This document shows, one piece after another, positions 1-10,444 of a stretch of DNA of 64,000 nucleotides. The stretch is from the NCBI GenBank assembly GCA_025363295.1, contig JANYEC010000085.1:1-64000 (forward strand). The letters run 5' to 3'. Source of the DNA: Akkermansiaceae bacterium (GTDB lineage Bacteria > Verrucomicrobiota > Verrucomicrobiia > Verrucomicrobiales > Akkermansiaceae). Position numbers and translations under genes: made by a program. The notes beneath the pieces were generated by a model, which saw only the letters and a program-made list of their open reading frames with translations, was not told the DNA's origin and did no database searches. Every line of letters begins with the position of its first letter. Within the stretch, counting starts at the first letter, position 1.

Positions 1-69
1 CGCCTCCACTCCGTCCGCCCCAACGGAAACCCTTGTCAAAACCACCCCAAACAACCAAAACCAAACCAA

Positions 70-218
70 GCGCCAGGTGTCATGAATCCTGGCGCAACGA
101 CCTACCTCCTCCGGTGTCATTTATCATTGGCGCAATACGGACTAATCCAGGGCGCACTCTAGAAGGCCTCCGAAGTAGTCGATAAGCGCTAAATTTGGCG
201 TCATTTGGCGGCGCAAGA
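70..218. repeat. Three short degenerate copies of GGYGTCAT-N5/7-GGCGCAA, the first inside a GCGCCAGG/CCTGGCGC hairpin
   Basis: ggtgtcatgaatcctggcgcaa (76-97), ggtgtcatttatcattggcgcaa (113-135) and ggcgtcatttggcggcgcaa (near 198-217), all downstream of the 2287-aa gene. Confidence 0.5.
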
Positions 219-219
219 G

Positions 220-3200
220 TCACTGTGAGTGAGAGGGTTTTCTCATCGCTCCCATCGCTCCAACTAACACGCAGAGCAGCATTCCGAGCCACGAATAGCT
301 GCTGCTGACACGCTGGAGTTTCAAGTCGATCGACATCGGGCGGTCGCCATCGACTTGCACGCTGCGCCCGAATGTTAGGACGGTGCCGCGTTCGGGTAGA
401 GTGACATCGAGCGCAACGGGCGCGGGCTCGGCGGCGAGCTGTTGGGTGACGATGCGGTTGGCGATTTCCTTGAGGGCAGAATTTTCATCGGCCGTGTTCC
501 CTTCGAGAAAACGGTCGAATTGTTTGGGATCGTAGTTGTAGCCACCGCGCAAAACGGGATTGGCTTCGGCGGCGCGTTCGAGCTGCTCGTTAGCAAAGGT
601 AGCGTTAGATGAATTGTTATCGAGCGAAAGCTTCTGGCGGCGAGTGTTCAGTCCGAGAACCGCTTGTTGGGTCTTGAGCTGGCGGAGCTGGACACGAGCG
701 TCCTCGCCGGATGCGGCATCGAGCTGGTTGCTGCGAACCGCGTTTCCGAGAGCGATGCCGGCTTTTTCCTGATCGCCCGCACGCAGCCAGACGTTCGCTT
801 GATCGAGCAGAGCGACGGCGCTTTTTGAGGCACTTTGTTTTTTGCTTTCGACGAAGGATTGATATTCCTCCAAGCGAAACGAGCCCATCGCTTGCTGCTG
901 TTTCAAATCGAAATCGCCACGGTGATCGGTCATTTTCCAACCTTCCGGAACGAGCACGCGCCAAGTGAGACTTTCCATCGGCACGTTCAGGATCGGACCT
1001 TCGAGGTGTTTTCCTTTGGAAGTTCCGGCGGAGTAAACAAAATGCACGGTCGCGGGGCGGCCGACCTCCGGTGATGGAAAAACGTAGAACAACCATTCGT
1101 CACCCTCGCGGACCAAGGTGGCTCCCTCATCGTTTACTAGCACATTGAACAGTTCTGATTTTTTGGGCAGCTTCAGTCGCAGCGTCCCCTTCCCTGTCAC
1201 CTGCATCTTTAAATCCACTGCCGTTAATGCATCTCCATCCGGCGACATCAAAGTAGTTAGACTTCCATCCGACACACGCAGCTTTTGAAGATCGGCTAAC
1301 TGGTGGCGCTTCAAAACAACGGGCAACGGGCCTTCGGGATCCGCCACACGATAGGCCATCAGCGGCGCGACATTGCCAGCAGCTTGGCCGAGCGTGGATT
1401 GCAAGACGGCCCAATCTGCTTTCTGCCAGCCCCGTGGAAGGGTGCCGGATTCAAGTTCGAGCCGACCAGCTGCCCTCACGGCCACAAAGTAGGAAAGCTT
1501 CTTCACGTTTTCTAACACGAGCGGCTGAATCACCTCGGTGCCATCGTCCTTGCTGGCGCGTTGGAATTCGATGTCCACACTAGTTTCCCCTGCCACACCG
1601 CGTTGGAATTGGATTTCCCATAGCCCTTCTTCACCCGCGATCGGAACAAAATCCGCCACGGCCGCGCCACTGGCGCGCACGGTCGCCGCAGAGGTGGCAT
1701 CGAGGCCCGGAATTCTAACACGCAGAGATTTGAGTGAGGCATTTTCAATTTTATAACCGATCACAGCCCGCGTGAGCATCTGGCCTTCCCGGAGTGTGGC
1801 ATCGTGATAGACTTGCGCGGTCACCCAGGCATCGAGCCGGCTGATTGCTAGATTGAGCGACCAATCACTTTGTAAAAGCCGATAAGCCAGTGCCCCAGGA
1901 CGAGCGGCGGCGCGGGCGGAGTTGTTCGGAGCGTCTGCCAGTTCGCGCGGGTCAAGCTGGGAAACATTTTTGCGATCCACTGTGAGCACTTGTAAACCCC
2001 GCTCAGGAATTACGGTGACCACTCCCGTTTCACGGGAAGCATCACGCAGTGAAAGCCGTGGCACGGCCCACTTCGCCTGCGCACCGGGCGGACGGGCGGT
2101 GAGAGTGAGATTAAATTCGCGTTTGCCGATGGTCTTTCCTGATAGATGGAGAGTGAGAATACGAGTATTACCATTTTTCCCTTCTGTCCAATGGCTGAGC
2201 CCCTCTCCCGTAGCACTTTCGATTTCCAAGCCATCGGGGATTTCAAGATCCAGGCGAAAAACACCGGAGCGCGTAATCGTCACCGTTAGATCATCAGCGA
2301 TCACCATGCGATCCTCACCGAGCGAAACTAACTGCCACGAGTCCGCACGAATTTCTGGGGAAACGGCAGCCACTTTGACATGGGCTTTCACCGCACCGGA
2401 GCCATAACGGAAAGCGTTCTGTAGCACGACAAGCGGATTGCCTTCTTTGTCGCGCGGTACGAGGTTTCTTGTGAAATCCTCAGGATTCACGCGTGAGAGT
2501 CCTTCAACCGTTACCGTCTCAGGCTGGGTATCATCGCCGAAAGCGAGGGCGAGAAATCCGACTTCACCTGCGGCACCATTGACTCGGATCGGTTCGAGAT
2601 CGAGATTCATAGGCAAAGCACCTTCTCCGCGCTGAGTCTCAATGGTGAGTGCGAACGCTTGGGCTTGCGCCGGTTCCACGGAGACACGCAGCTCGTGTTT
2701 TTCTGGATCAAATCGCCACGAACCCACCGGACCATCGTTCACATCGCTCACGGTAAATCCTTCTGGTACACTCATCACTAACGACGAAACCTTACCCTGC
2801 GCGGTGCGGATCACCACCCTGTGCCTGCCATTCACCACACCCGGACCGGGCAGGTAAAGGTTAGAAACCTCAGAGAAAAAGCGCGTTTCCTCAGCACCGA
2901 TATTGCGTTGTTTTGGGCGGGCTTGAATGGTCACAAGAGAAGCCGGACCTAACACCATCACCGCACCACTTTCATTTTCCGTGAGACCTGATAGATCCTG
3001 AGTCTTCGCGGCGCTTGGTGAGAAAAACTCCCATCCGCTCTGATCCCAACGTACGGTGACCTGCCGCATGGCCGCGGGTCCGCCAGGCAAAGACCAGCCT
3101 TTCACGGGATCGGCTAGAGGCATTTCAAAGGTAGCCTTGCCGGTGAGTTTCCCACTGCTTTCGGCAACGAGAAAATAAGCATTAGTATCCCCTAACGGAG

Positions 3201-6200
3201 ACTTCACCACCCTGAGACCCGCTCCTGAGAAGCCATTGAGAGTCGCAGGGGGCTGGAGCAGCAAAAAGCGGTCGCCCGTAGTGGCGTGCAGAGTGATTTC
3301 CATGGTTCCATGAAGTCGCCCATCACTGATTTTCCAATCTTGTATCATGGACTCAGCAGATTTTACTCCGGGAATTTCTCCCGCTTGGATATGCCCCGAA
3401 CATAAAAAGGCTAGAAAGATCATGACCGCTGCGGATTCGATGGCTTTCGACCCACGTGCATCGCGCATTACCTGCCAGATTCGAGGCAACAGCCACCATA
3501 CACCCACGAATGCAATCACTCCGAACGAAAATGCTGCCCCTCCGGAAATTGATAGAGCCATCGCGAGAATCATCGACAAGCCAGCGACCATCAGCAGGCG
3601 CTGTTGCATTAACTTGCCAAATATGAGCGCCCCCACTCCCAATATGCCTATCAGCCCCATGCCGATGCCGATTCTTGCCGCCCAAGGAGCGACATTGCCT
3701 ATTTCCACTGCAACCTCGCTGCCCGCTGCCACAACTGGCGCGGCGTATTCTAACATATCGGCATTACCTCTGGCAGAAGTGGCAGCAGATAAACCAAGCA
3801 TCATCGAAATCGCGATGAAGCCAATCACCGCAAAGATCGAGAAAATCCGGCGCGCGCTCGCAGGCTCACCCTTACCAAGAATCAAAGCAGCAACACTCGA
3901 TAAGATAAGTGCCGCCAGGCCAGGCAAATGCCTACCCTGCCATTCCCAGCCGTTTTCTGCCAGAGCGGGGCGAACCAGTTGCGCGGAGCCGCCGCGTGGC
4001 ACCAGCGTGCGGCCATCGTCGCCGGTCACTGTCCACTCGCCGATGACCACCGGGGCTGCCAACTTCGGTGCGACAAGGTGAGGGCGGGTGGCATTTTCAG
4101 AACGTGCGCCATAGCGTAATGAAACTTCCACGGATTGGTTAGGGTCAGTCTTCAAGGGCAGCGGGATCAATGTCTCGCCGCCGTCCGAACGCGCGTTCAC
4201 GGACTCTCCATCGACTTTCGCTTCCCATAGAGAAACGCCTTTCGGGAGAATCATACGCATCGCATTGCGTCCTTTCGATTTAACGAAAAACCGAGCATCC
4301 GTCACCCATTGCCCATCGCGCGAAACTTGGCTGGATAGTTTGAGGAAATCGACGACTTGATCGACCGTTTCCCCCTGATCGAACCATTCAATTTTCATGC
4401 CGATTTTAAAATCTCGTGCCGTGTATTGCCATGCAGCTAACGTCGGCGCACTGCTGAGCAAACGGAATTCCGCGGGCAGCTCGGTGGGATCAATCGCGAG
4501 CAATGCACCTTCGCTCACCGGTTTCTCAAACTTCACTTGGAGCGGACTCACCACCTGCACATATCCCCGTTCTGCTTGCACGTCTAACGGCCGGACCTCG
4601 CCGGGTGTTAGTAAACCGCCACGGGCACTCATCGGCTGTTCGAAAGTGAGTAAAACGGTGCCCGTTCCAAGCACCGGACGCGAGAGTGGGATAGTCACGA
4701 TATTTCCTTCGCGCCGCCAATCGCGACCCACGTTCTGCCCGGTTACGTCGATATTTCCAGCCCCTTCCGGCACGGAGATTCTCCACCCGTTCGCCGGTGC
4801 ACCGACGACAAAGTAATTAATCAAAACGCTGCCATAAGCCGCGCCCGCCTTGAGCGAGTAAAGGTGAAACACATCCGCCTGCACGCTTTGACCCAGTGCC
4901 TCGACCGTTAGACCGACTTTCCAATCCCTCTCACGCAAGCGGAACGATTGCTGCAAACCCGCCGTTTTCTTCGGGAAAAATGTCACGGGGACTTCTGCCA
5001 CTCCATTGATTTTTCCAGCGCCTAACCGATAGCCTGCCGCTGCCACCGCACCCACATAACCGCGGCGCGATTTCACCCCCGGGAATCCGAGAGGAGAGAG
5101 CTCCCACCCACCTGCCTTCGCGGCATCGTTTTTCTCTAACTTTACGCTGACGAGCTGGCGATTTCCAACAGTCTGTTTAAAAATGATTTTTAGCATGCGA
5201 TGCCCATCCTTTGCCTCACTGGCCACGGCGTAGTCCGCCACCTCTGCACCTGTGACGGATGCCACAGCGTAGTCCGCCGGGATCTCGATTTCCCACTCGC
5301 GCAGCGGGGCCTCACGTATATCTAACTCAAGATCACTGGTGATCCGGCGGTCGGTCTCACCAAGTTCGTAAACGGTCACTTCGGTCACTCCGATTTCCGG
5401 CAACACTTGATCCGCTTGGATCGAATACCCATAGTCCGCTGATGGGAACCGATAGACAAAAACCTGCCGCAGTTTTTCATCCACACCGCCTGGGAATTGC
5501 CCGGGTGCGAGTTGAATCAGACCACGTGCATCAGCGACTTCAATTCTAACCGCACCTTCGTTCGCCACCCGCAACCAACCGCTGTGGCGGAGTGCACCCA
5601 CGGGAGCCATGCGCAGAGCTTCTGCCCGCACCGGAAAGCTGCCGAGCGCGGATTGAGCCTCTATCACAATGCGTCCACTGCCCTCGATGGGGCGGCTGAG
5701 TTTCACATCCAGTCGTCTCACATCGCCGTCTTGCCTCACTATCCAGCCGAGCACGGGATCCCCGGAAACAGATAGAACCTCGCCGGGACCGCTGAGTATG
5801 AGTGAGAGTTCCGACAGTTTACCCTGCAGCACGCGCAGGTCCACGGTGGTCATTTGGCGCAGCAGTCCGCTGCCCACACGGACGTCGCTCGTTTCGGTGC
5901 TAGAGAAAAAAAGTGCGCCATCCGCCACAGCATCGGTGGGGCGCCAAGCCATCGCAACCAGGCCATTCGCCGGGAGAAAGCCACGCCAGCTTTGGCCATC
6001 TCGTTCGGGGACTACGGCCAGCTCGCGGTTGAATGAAACTTTGTCTCCCAAGCCTTCGATCCAAAGCGGCACCACCACGCCAGCGGGCAATTTGAAGTCG
6101 AGAGTTTGCCAGTCGCCCTTATGTTTCACGGGCACTTCGATATCGAGAGCGACCGCAAATTCACCACTGCGCTCCGCAATTAGATCGTAAAAATAGCTGC

Positions 6201-7083
6201 CGCTTTTCTCTCTCAGAACCACATGCCAACCATCGCCGGAAACAGTGCCTGCCAGCGCGGCACCACCACCTAACAACTCAACCGACGAGCCTTCAGCCGC
6301 AGAGCGAGCCTTACCTGTCAGATGGAATGAAACGTTGTTGCCGTCTTCGGATTTTCTTCCCACGACGTTCACATCCATCATTTCCAAGCCGCGCGAGCCT
6401 GAGCCATTGGGGAAAACTTCGACGTCCAAAGCGGCAGCGCTGGTGCCGATGAATTGGTGGGAATCCGCTGAATGCACCGGGGCGAGGCCATCCGCTTTGA
6501 CAACTCGGATATCAACTCCGGCATCCGTGGTAATTTTGAGAGCGAGCGAAAATCCCGTGGCAACGCCGGGCGCAGGGAGAAGCAAATTACCATAATTCTT
6601 TTCAATTTTTAGCCGGGTTTTCACCACGACTTTGAGATCTATTGGAAATTTTCCTTCCACTGGCATCGGACGTACATCGAGAAAGCGCGAGCCATCTTCA
6701 GTGACCCGGACCGACCAATCGCGTAGGCCATCGCCAGTTACGGCAATCACATCCCCTGCCCCGCTGAGGCCGAGCGTTAGAGTTTCAGCCTTGCCTTGGT
6801 GAATATGAAAGGACAACCGCTGTTCGCTGATGATTTCTGATAGGCTCACCTGGGCATCGACTTCCGCAGTGGCGGAGAAGAAGAGCGGGACCTCTTTTGG
6901 GGCCTTCTCGACGGGAAGGATGACGACGCGGTCAGAGGGTTCTTGGGCGATCCCGAGTGTGGCAAGGGCGATAAGGAGAGTGAACTTTACTGTCCACTGG
7001 AAGAAGGAACAACAAGATCCCTGCTCATTATTTCTGGTAAATAGTGTTTTCATAACGGTTTGATTTTTGACACGGTTCGACAT
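220..7083 (-). CDS. Giant (~2287 aa) exported/membrane protein with repeated beta-type modules and a central multi-TM segment
   Basis: Long uninterrupted ORF. Signal-like N-terminus (FTLLIALATLGIAQ), several hydrophobic segments mid-protein, C-terminal TM (YSWLGMLLCVLVGAMGA). Confidence 0.88.
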   Translation of the reverse strand: MSNRVKNQTVMKTLFTRNNEQGSCCSFFQWTVKFTLLIALATLGIAQEPSDRVVILPVEKAPKEVPLFFSATAEVDAQVSLSEIISEQRLSFHIHQGKAETLTLGLSGAGDVIAVTGDGLRDWSVRVTEDGSRFLDVRPMPVEGKFPIDLKVVVKTRLKIEKNYGNLLLPAPGVATGFSLALKITTDAGVDIRVVKADGLAPVHSADSHQFIGTSAAALDVEVFPNGSGSRGLEMMDVNVVGRKSEDGNNVSFHLTGKARSAAEGSSVELLGGGAALAGTVSGDGWHVVLREKSGSYFYDLIAERSGEFAVALDIEVPVKHKGDWQTLDFKLPAGVVVPLWIEGLGDKVSFNRELAVVPERDGQSWRGFLPANGLVAMAWRPTDAVADGALFFSSTETSDVRVGSGLLRQMTTVDLRVLQGKLSELSLILSGPGEVLSVSGDPVLGWIVRQDGDVRRLDVKLSRPIEGSGRIVIEAQSALGSFPVRAEALRMAPVGALRHSGWLRVANEGAVRIEVADARGLIQLAPGQFPGGVDEKLRQVFVYRFPSADYGYSIQADQVLPEIGVTEVTVYELGETDRRITSDLELDIREAPLREWEIEIPADYAVASVTGAEVADYAVASEAKDGHRMLKIIFKQTVGNRQLVSVKLEKNDAAKAGGWELSPLGFPGVKSRRGYVGAVAAAGYRLGAGKINGVAEVPVTFFPKKTAGLQQSFRLRERDWKVGLTVEALGQSVQADVFHLYSLKAGAAYGSVLINYFVVGAPANGWRISVPEGAGNIDVTGQNVGRDWRREGNIVTIPLSRPVLGTGTVLLTFEQPMSARGGLLTPGEVRPLDVQAERGYVQVVSPLQVKFEKPVSEGALLAIDPTELPAEFRLLSSAPTLAAWQYTARDFKIGMKIEWFDQGETVDQVVDFLKLSSQVSRDGQWVTDARFFVKSKGRNAMRMILPKGVSLWEAKVDGESVNARSDGGETLIPLPLKTDPNQSVEVSLRYGARSENATRPHLVAPKLAAPVVIGEWTVTGDDGRTLVPRGGSAQLVRPALAENGWEWQGRHLPGLAALILSSVAALILGKGEPASARRIFSIFAVIGFIAISMMLGLSAATSARGNADMLEYAAPVVAAGSEVAVEIGNVAPWAARIGIGMGLIGILGVGALIFGKLMQQRLLMVAGLSMILAMALSISGGAAFSFGVIAFVGVWWLLPRIWQVMRDARGSKAIESAAVMIFLAFLCSGHIQAGEIPGVKSAESMIQDWKISDGRLHGTMEITLHATTGDRFLLLQPPATLNGFSGAGLRVVKSPLGDTNAYFLVAESSGKLTGKATFEMPLADPVKGWSLPGGPAAMRQVTVRWDQSGWEFFSPSAAKTQDLSGLTENESGAVMVLGPASLVTIQARPKQRNIGAEETRFFSEVSNLYLPGPGVVNGRHRVVIRTAQGKVSSLVMSVPEGFTVSDVNDGPVGSWRFDPEKHELRVSVEPAQAQAFALTIETQRGEGALPMNLDLEPIRVNGAAGEVGFLALAFGDDTQPETVTVEGLSRVNPEDFTRNLVPRDKEGNPLVVLQNAFRYGSGAVKAHVKVAAVSPEIRADSWQLVSLGEDRMVIADDLTVTITRSGVFRLDLEIPDGLEIESATGEGLSHWTEGKNGNTRILTLHLSGKTIGKREFNLTLTARPPGAQAKWAVPRLSLRDASRETGVVTVIPERGLQVLTVDRKNVSQLDPRELADAPNNSARAAARPGALAYRLLQSDWSLNLAISRLDAWVTAQVYHDATLREGQMLTRAVIGYKIENASLKSLRVRIPGLDATSAATVRASGAAVADFVPIAGEEGLWEIQFQRGVAGETSVDIEFQRASKDDGTEVIQPLVLENVKKLSYFVAVRAAGRLELESGTLPRGWQKADWAVLQSTLGQAAGNVAPLMAYRVADPEGPLPVVLKRHQLADLQKLRVSDGSLTTLMSPDGDALTAVDLKMQVTGKGTLRLKLPKKSELFNVLVNDEGATLVREGDEWLFYVFPSPEVGRPATVHFVYSAGTSKGKHLEGPILNVPMESLTWRVLVPEGWKMTDHRGDFDLKQQQAMGSFRLEEYQSFVESKKQSASKSAVALLDQANVWLRAGDQEKAGIALGNAVRSNQLDAASGEDARVQLRQLKTQQAVLGLNTRRQKLSLDNNSSNATFANEQLERAAEANPVLRGGYNYDPKQFDRFLEGNTADENSALKEIANRIVTQQLAAEPAPVALDVTLPERGTVLTFGRSVQVDGDRPMSIDLKLQRVSSSYSWLGMLLCVLVGAMGAMRKPSHSQ

Positions 7084-7113
7084 GGAAATGGGTAAATGCC
7101 TTGTAAATTCTGT

Positions 7114-10100
7114 TTATTCGAGTTTCCCAATCACCCAAAGCATTTCCGCGACGCGGGTGCTATTGCCGTAGAATTGTTTTACTAACGCCTTCGGGCCGGA
7201 GAGTTGTTTGAAATCAATCGCGTCTGCTAGGGGGCCGCCGCGCAGTTTTTCGGCGGCGAGCATCGAGAGCCCGGCGAGCTGCATAGCGGGCGCGGCACGA
7301 TCAAAGGACAAAGCGCTAGACTCGAAAGGAATGGTCCAAGTGCGTTCCACCATTTCGTCTTTTGCCGTATCGCGAAAACGCACACTTACTTCGCCGATCT
7401 CGCCGATTCCTTGGGGCAAGGTTTCGACTTGATAGATAGCGACCCCGGCTTCCTCGGCGGCGAGTTCGGCAGCATCGACCGCATCGTTGCGGAAGTCTTC
7501 TGTTTTTAAACGATCTTTCTCGAAACCGATCAACTTGTAGCGGCCGACACGCTCAGGGTTGAGATGCACCTGCACTTTCACATTCTCCGCAGCCGGACGG
7601 AAAGCCCCGGCGAGTTGACGGGCGAAGCTGTCGTTTTTTTCACCGCTAACAACATAATAGCGACCGTTTCCGTTGCGCGCGAGTTCGGATAGAAGACGGT
7701 CGTTGAGCCCATCTGCCCCAATGCCGGCGATATCGAACGCGATGCCTTTCTGGCGCATGGATTTTACGCGCTCGGCAAGGCGGTCGGGCTTGGCGTCGCC
7801 TAGATTAGCGGCTCCATCGGTAAAAAGCACGATACGGTTTTGTTGGCCAGCAATTTGGTGACGAGCGGCCATTTGTTCGCCGAGCTTGAGCGCTTCTTCC
7901 AAGTTAGTGCCACCTTCGCTAGCGGTTTGGTTGATGAGGTCGCCGAGTTTCTCGGCTTGATCGCCCGTAATATCATCGGCGAGCAAATGTGACTGGCGAG
8001 AGAAACCGATGACGGTGAGGTGATCGTTAGGTGTTAGTAAACCGCCGAGCTGTTTCAGAGCGTTTGCCATCGCAGCGCGGCGGTCTTCGCGTACCATCGA
8101 GCCAGATTGATCAATGAGCAACGTGAGCCTAAGCGGTTGTGAAGCACCGCGACCGGCCGCAGCGATTTTCAATGCGACGCGGACCAGATTTCGGCCTGGA
8201 ATAATCGGATGCGCAGATTGCTCGATGGTGGCTGCAACAGGTTCGTTAGATGTTGGCGCGGGATCGCCATAGTCCACGGCGTTATAGAACTGCTCGATCT
8301 TAATGCCAGTAGGATCGGGCCGATTGCCTTTTTCGAGCGCTGCCTTGGCGATCTGGAACGAGGCGTCGTTAATGTTGAGGGAGAAGGTGGAGTAGGGTTC
8401 TTCCACAGTCGCGATTTCTTCGATGGATTCGAGGGGTGTTTGGATGGGGGCGCTAGCTACGTCTGTTTTGAGAGAGAGGCCAGACGTTTCTGCAAACTCC
8501 ACACCCTCGCTGGCTGCTGAAGCTGACGGCTTCAAATCTTCATCTACCTTGGATAATGAATTTTCTTGAGCGCGACCTACGAAGGCAATGGCTCCTGGTT
8601 CAGAAGCCTTTCTAGCATGGTTCAAAAGTGACGGGGCTTCGTTGTTTTCTATCTGTTGGAAATCTGAGCGTGAAGAATTTGCGTCAATTCCTAAATTGGA
8701 TTTATCAGCGAGCCCATGACCGGGAGATTCGTTACTGTCTAACGGTAGCTCACTCGCTGTTTCACTTTCTGTTCTATTTGAAGTGAGCTCACGAGAGGGT
8801 GCGGAGGGCTGAAACATAGCACCGCCGCGGCGAGCTTCACTTTTTGGCTGAGACAAATTTGGAGCTCCAGCACCTTTGCCACCACCCGAAGCGTATCCCA
8901 CTCCATCAATGGAGTTAAAGGACCCGTTCCCAGCGAGGGCTCCGTGGTCGTTCTTCATTTCATCTTTGGCCTCTGAATCACTCAGGTTCGCATCGATATC
9001 ACTTAAAGCGGCGCTAGAACTCATGGTCCGGCTGCTTTGAGCAAGTTCCCCTGTAGCCAGAGTTTTTTTTGCTTTTGCTAGATCGGTGGCAGGCTCCATG
9101 GATCTTTCCTCGGCAGGAGCGTTGGAAGGGGTGTTTTCCGAATCGGAGAATCCAGCAGTGAAGGCACCTCCCTGAGCCTGCGATGCAACAACGCGAGGTT
9201 TGAAAGATCCCACTGCAAGCCCCGGCTGCGGTGCGGGAAGTGAGGCTGCTTTCTTTTCAACTTTTCCATCACTGCCGCGGTCATTGCTCGCCAGCTGTGC
9301 GGCTGCAGGCATCTTGGATAAAAATGGAATGGCAACGTGACTGGTGATTTCAGGTTGATCGATAACTTCAATACTATCATGGCCCATTTTGGCTGAAATC
9401 GTTCCCGCTATCTGTTTGAGCTTCATCTGTTGGAGCAACTGTTGATCTGTTTCGAAATCGCGCTTTGCCTCCACATAATCTTGGGCATCGAGTCCGCGCG
9501 TGATGGCTTCCTCACGCGCACCTCCATTTACGTCTGAAGCCCCGTAAAATGAATCCATTCCCTTATAGATAATGCCTTTAGTCCTAACGATCATGGCGAG
9601 AACCTTGCGGCGTTCCTCCACTTTATCCTCTTGATCGCGGATCGCTTTGTTGAGTTCAAACAAAGACTTTTCCGCATTTTTACGCTCAATTTCGGTCCGG
9701 TAGGCTTTGTAAGCTTTGACTACTTCGGCGGTGATGTCTCTGGCATCCTCAACGTTCGCATTCCTTGCGCGGATCGAGATCAGATCGGTTCCCTTGACGT
9801 TCTGAACCGTAACGCTTTTCTTCAGCAATCTCATCGCAGACTCCTTGTCCACCCCCCAGCGGTCTGCTAGATCAAGATTAGTAATTACTTTTTCAAGCGA
9901 ACTACGGCTCTTGATTTTTCCAAACTCCGTCCCGAAAAACTGTGGGGTTAAGGGTTGGTTGAAAGCACTCGCTGAATGAGAGCCTTCGAGCAGTGTGGTG
10001 CCATTCTGTGGCTTGATCTCAATGATCGCTTCGCTTTCAAATTCTTTAGGGAGAAAAGGGAAGATTGATAGAGTTAGAATCACACATGCCGCAATTGCTA

Positions 10101-10422
10101 ACAAGGCACGGCGTCCACTGCGGCGAAGATGGATTTCTTTATTAAGTTCCAGTCTGACAACTTTTTCCTCACCTAAGATTTCTTCCAGTGCCTTGCGTTT
10201 TTCATTGGGAAGTTTCCAGGAGTCATCACTCTCGGAGGATTGGGTTTCAGCGAGGATACTGTGGAGGGAACGCATGCGGCGCTGGAAAACAAGGAGTTCC
10301 GGGCGCTCGTCGCACAAACGTTCTAGCTCCGCCGCTTCGAAGGCGGAGGCCTCACCGAGCACCCACGCAACGATGCGGGCCTCAATGGGCTCGTCGCCAA
10401 TGGTGTCGAAGGGTTCGTTCAT
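7114..10422 (-). CDS. Anti-sigma-like N-terminus, TM, Wzz-like coiled coil, VWA domain and YfbK-type C-terminus (1102 aa)
   Basis: N-term EARIVAWVLGEASAFEAAELERL; TM ALLAIAACVILTLSIFPFLP; Wzz-like SEAIIEIKPQNG...EFGKIKSRSSLEKVI; MIDAS LLIDQSGSM; YfbK-like flanks (YSTFSLNINDASF, GVAIYQVETLPQGIGEIGEVSVRFRD). Confidence 0.88.
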   Translation of the reverse strand: MNEPFDTIGDEPIEARIVAWVLGEASAFEAAELERLCDERPELLVFQRRMRSLHSILAETQSSESDDSWKLPNEKRKALEEILGEEKVVRLELNKEIHLRRSGRRALLAIAACVILTLSIFPFLPKEFESEAIIEIKPQNGTTLLEGSHSASAFNQPLTPQFFGTEFGKIKSRSSLEKVITNLDLADRWGVDKESAMRLLKKSVTVQNVKGTDLISIRARNANVEDARDITAEVVKAYKAYRTEIERKNAEKSLFELNKAIRDQEDKVEERRKVLAMIVRTKGIIYKGMDSFYGASDVNGGAREEAITRGLDAQDYVEAKRDFETDQQLLQQMKLKQIAGTISAKMGHDSIEVIDQPEITSHVAIPFLSKMPAAAQLASNDRGSDGKVEKKAASLPAPQPGLAVGSFKPRVVASQAQGGAFTAGFSDSENTPSNAPAEERSMEPATDLAKAKKTLATGELAQSSRTMSSSAALSDIDANLSDSEAKDEMKNDHGALAGNGSFNSIDGVGYASGGGKGAGAPNLSQPKSEARRGGAMFQPSAPSRELTSNRTESETASELPLDSNESPGHGLADKSNLGIDANSSRSDFQQIENNEAPSLLNHARKASEPGAIAFVGRAQENSLSKVDEDLKPSASAASEGVEFAETSGLSLKTDVASAPIQTPLESIEEIATVEEPYSTFSLNINDASFQIAKAALEKGNRPDPTGIKIEQFYNAVDYGDPAPTSNEPVAATIEQSAHPIIPGRNLVRVALKIAAAGRGASQPLRLTLLIDQSGSMVREDRRAAMANALKQLGGLLTPNDHLTVIGFSRQSHLLADDITGDQAEKLGDLINQTASEGGTNLEEALKLGEQMAARHQIAGQQNRIVLFTDGAANLGDAKPDRLAERVKSMRQKGIAFDIAGIGADGLNDRLLSELARNGNGRYYVVSGEKNDSFARQLAGAFRPAAENVKVQVHLNPERVGRYKLIGFEKDRLKTEDFRNDAVDAAELAAEEAGVAIYQVETLPQGIGEIGEVSVRFRDTAKDEMVERTWTIPFESSALSFDRAAPAMQLAGLSMLAAEKLRGGPLADAIDFKQLSGPKALVKQFYGNSTRVAEMLWVIGKLE

Positions 10423-10444
10423 AAGGATTTCAAATTTGGGATGG

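Noticed and set aside
80-292. 70-aa minus-strand ORF
   Set aside because: Overlaps the 3' end of the 2287-aa gene and the repeat cluster; no support as a gene.
3347-4081. 244-aa plus-strand ORF inside the giant gene
   Set aside because: Antisense to a clearly coding minus-strand ORF; composition looks like a shadow frame and there is no recognisable domain.
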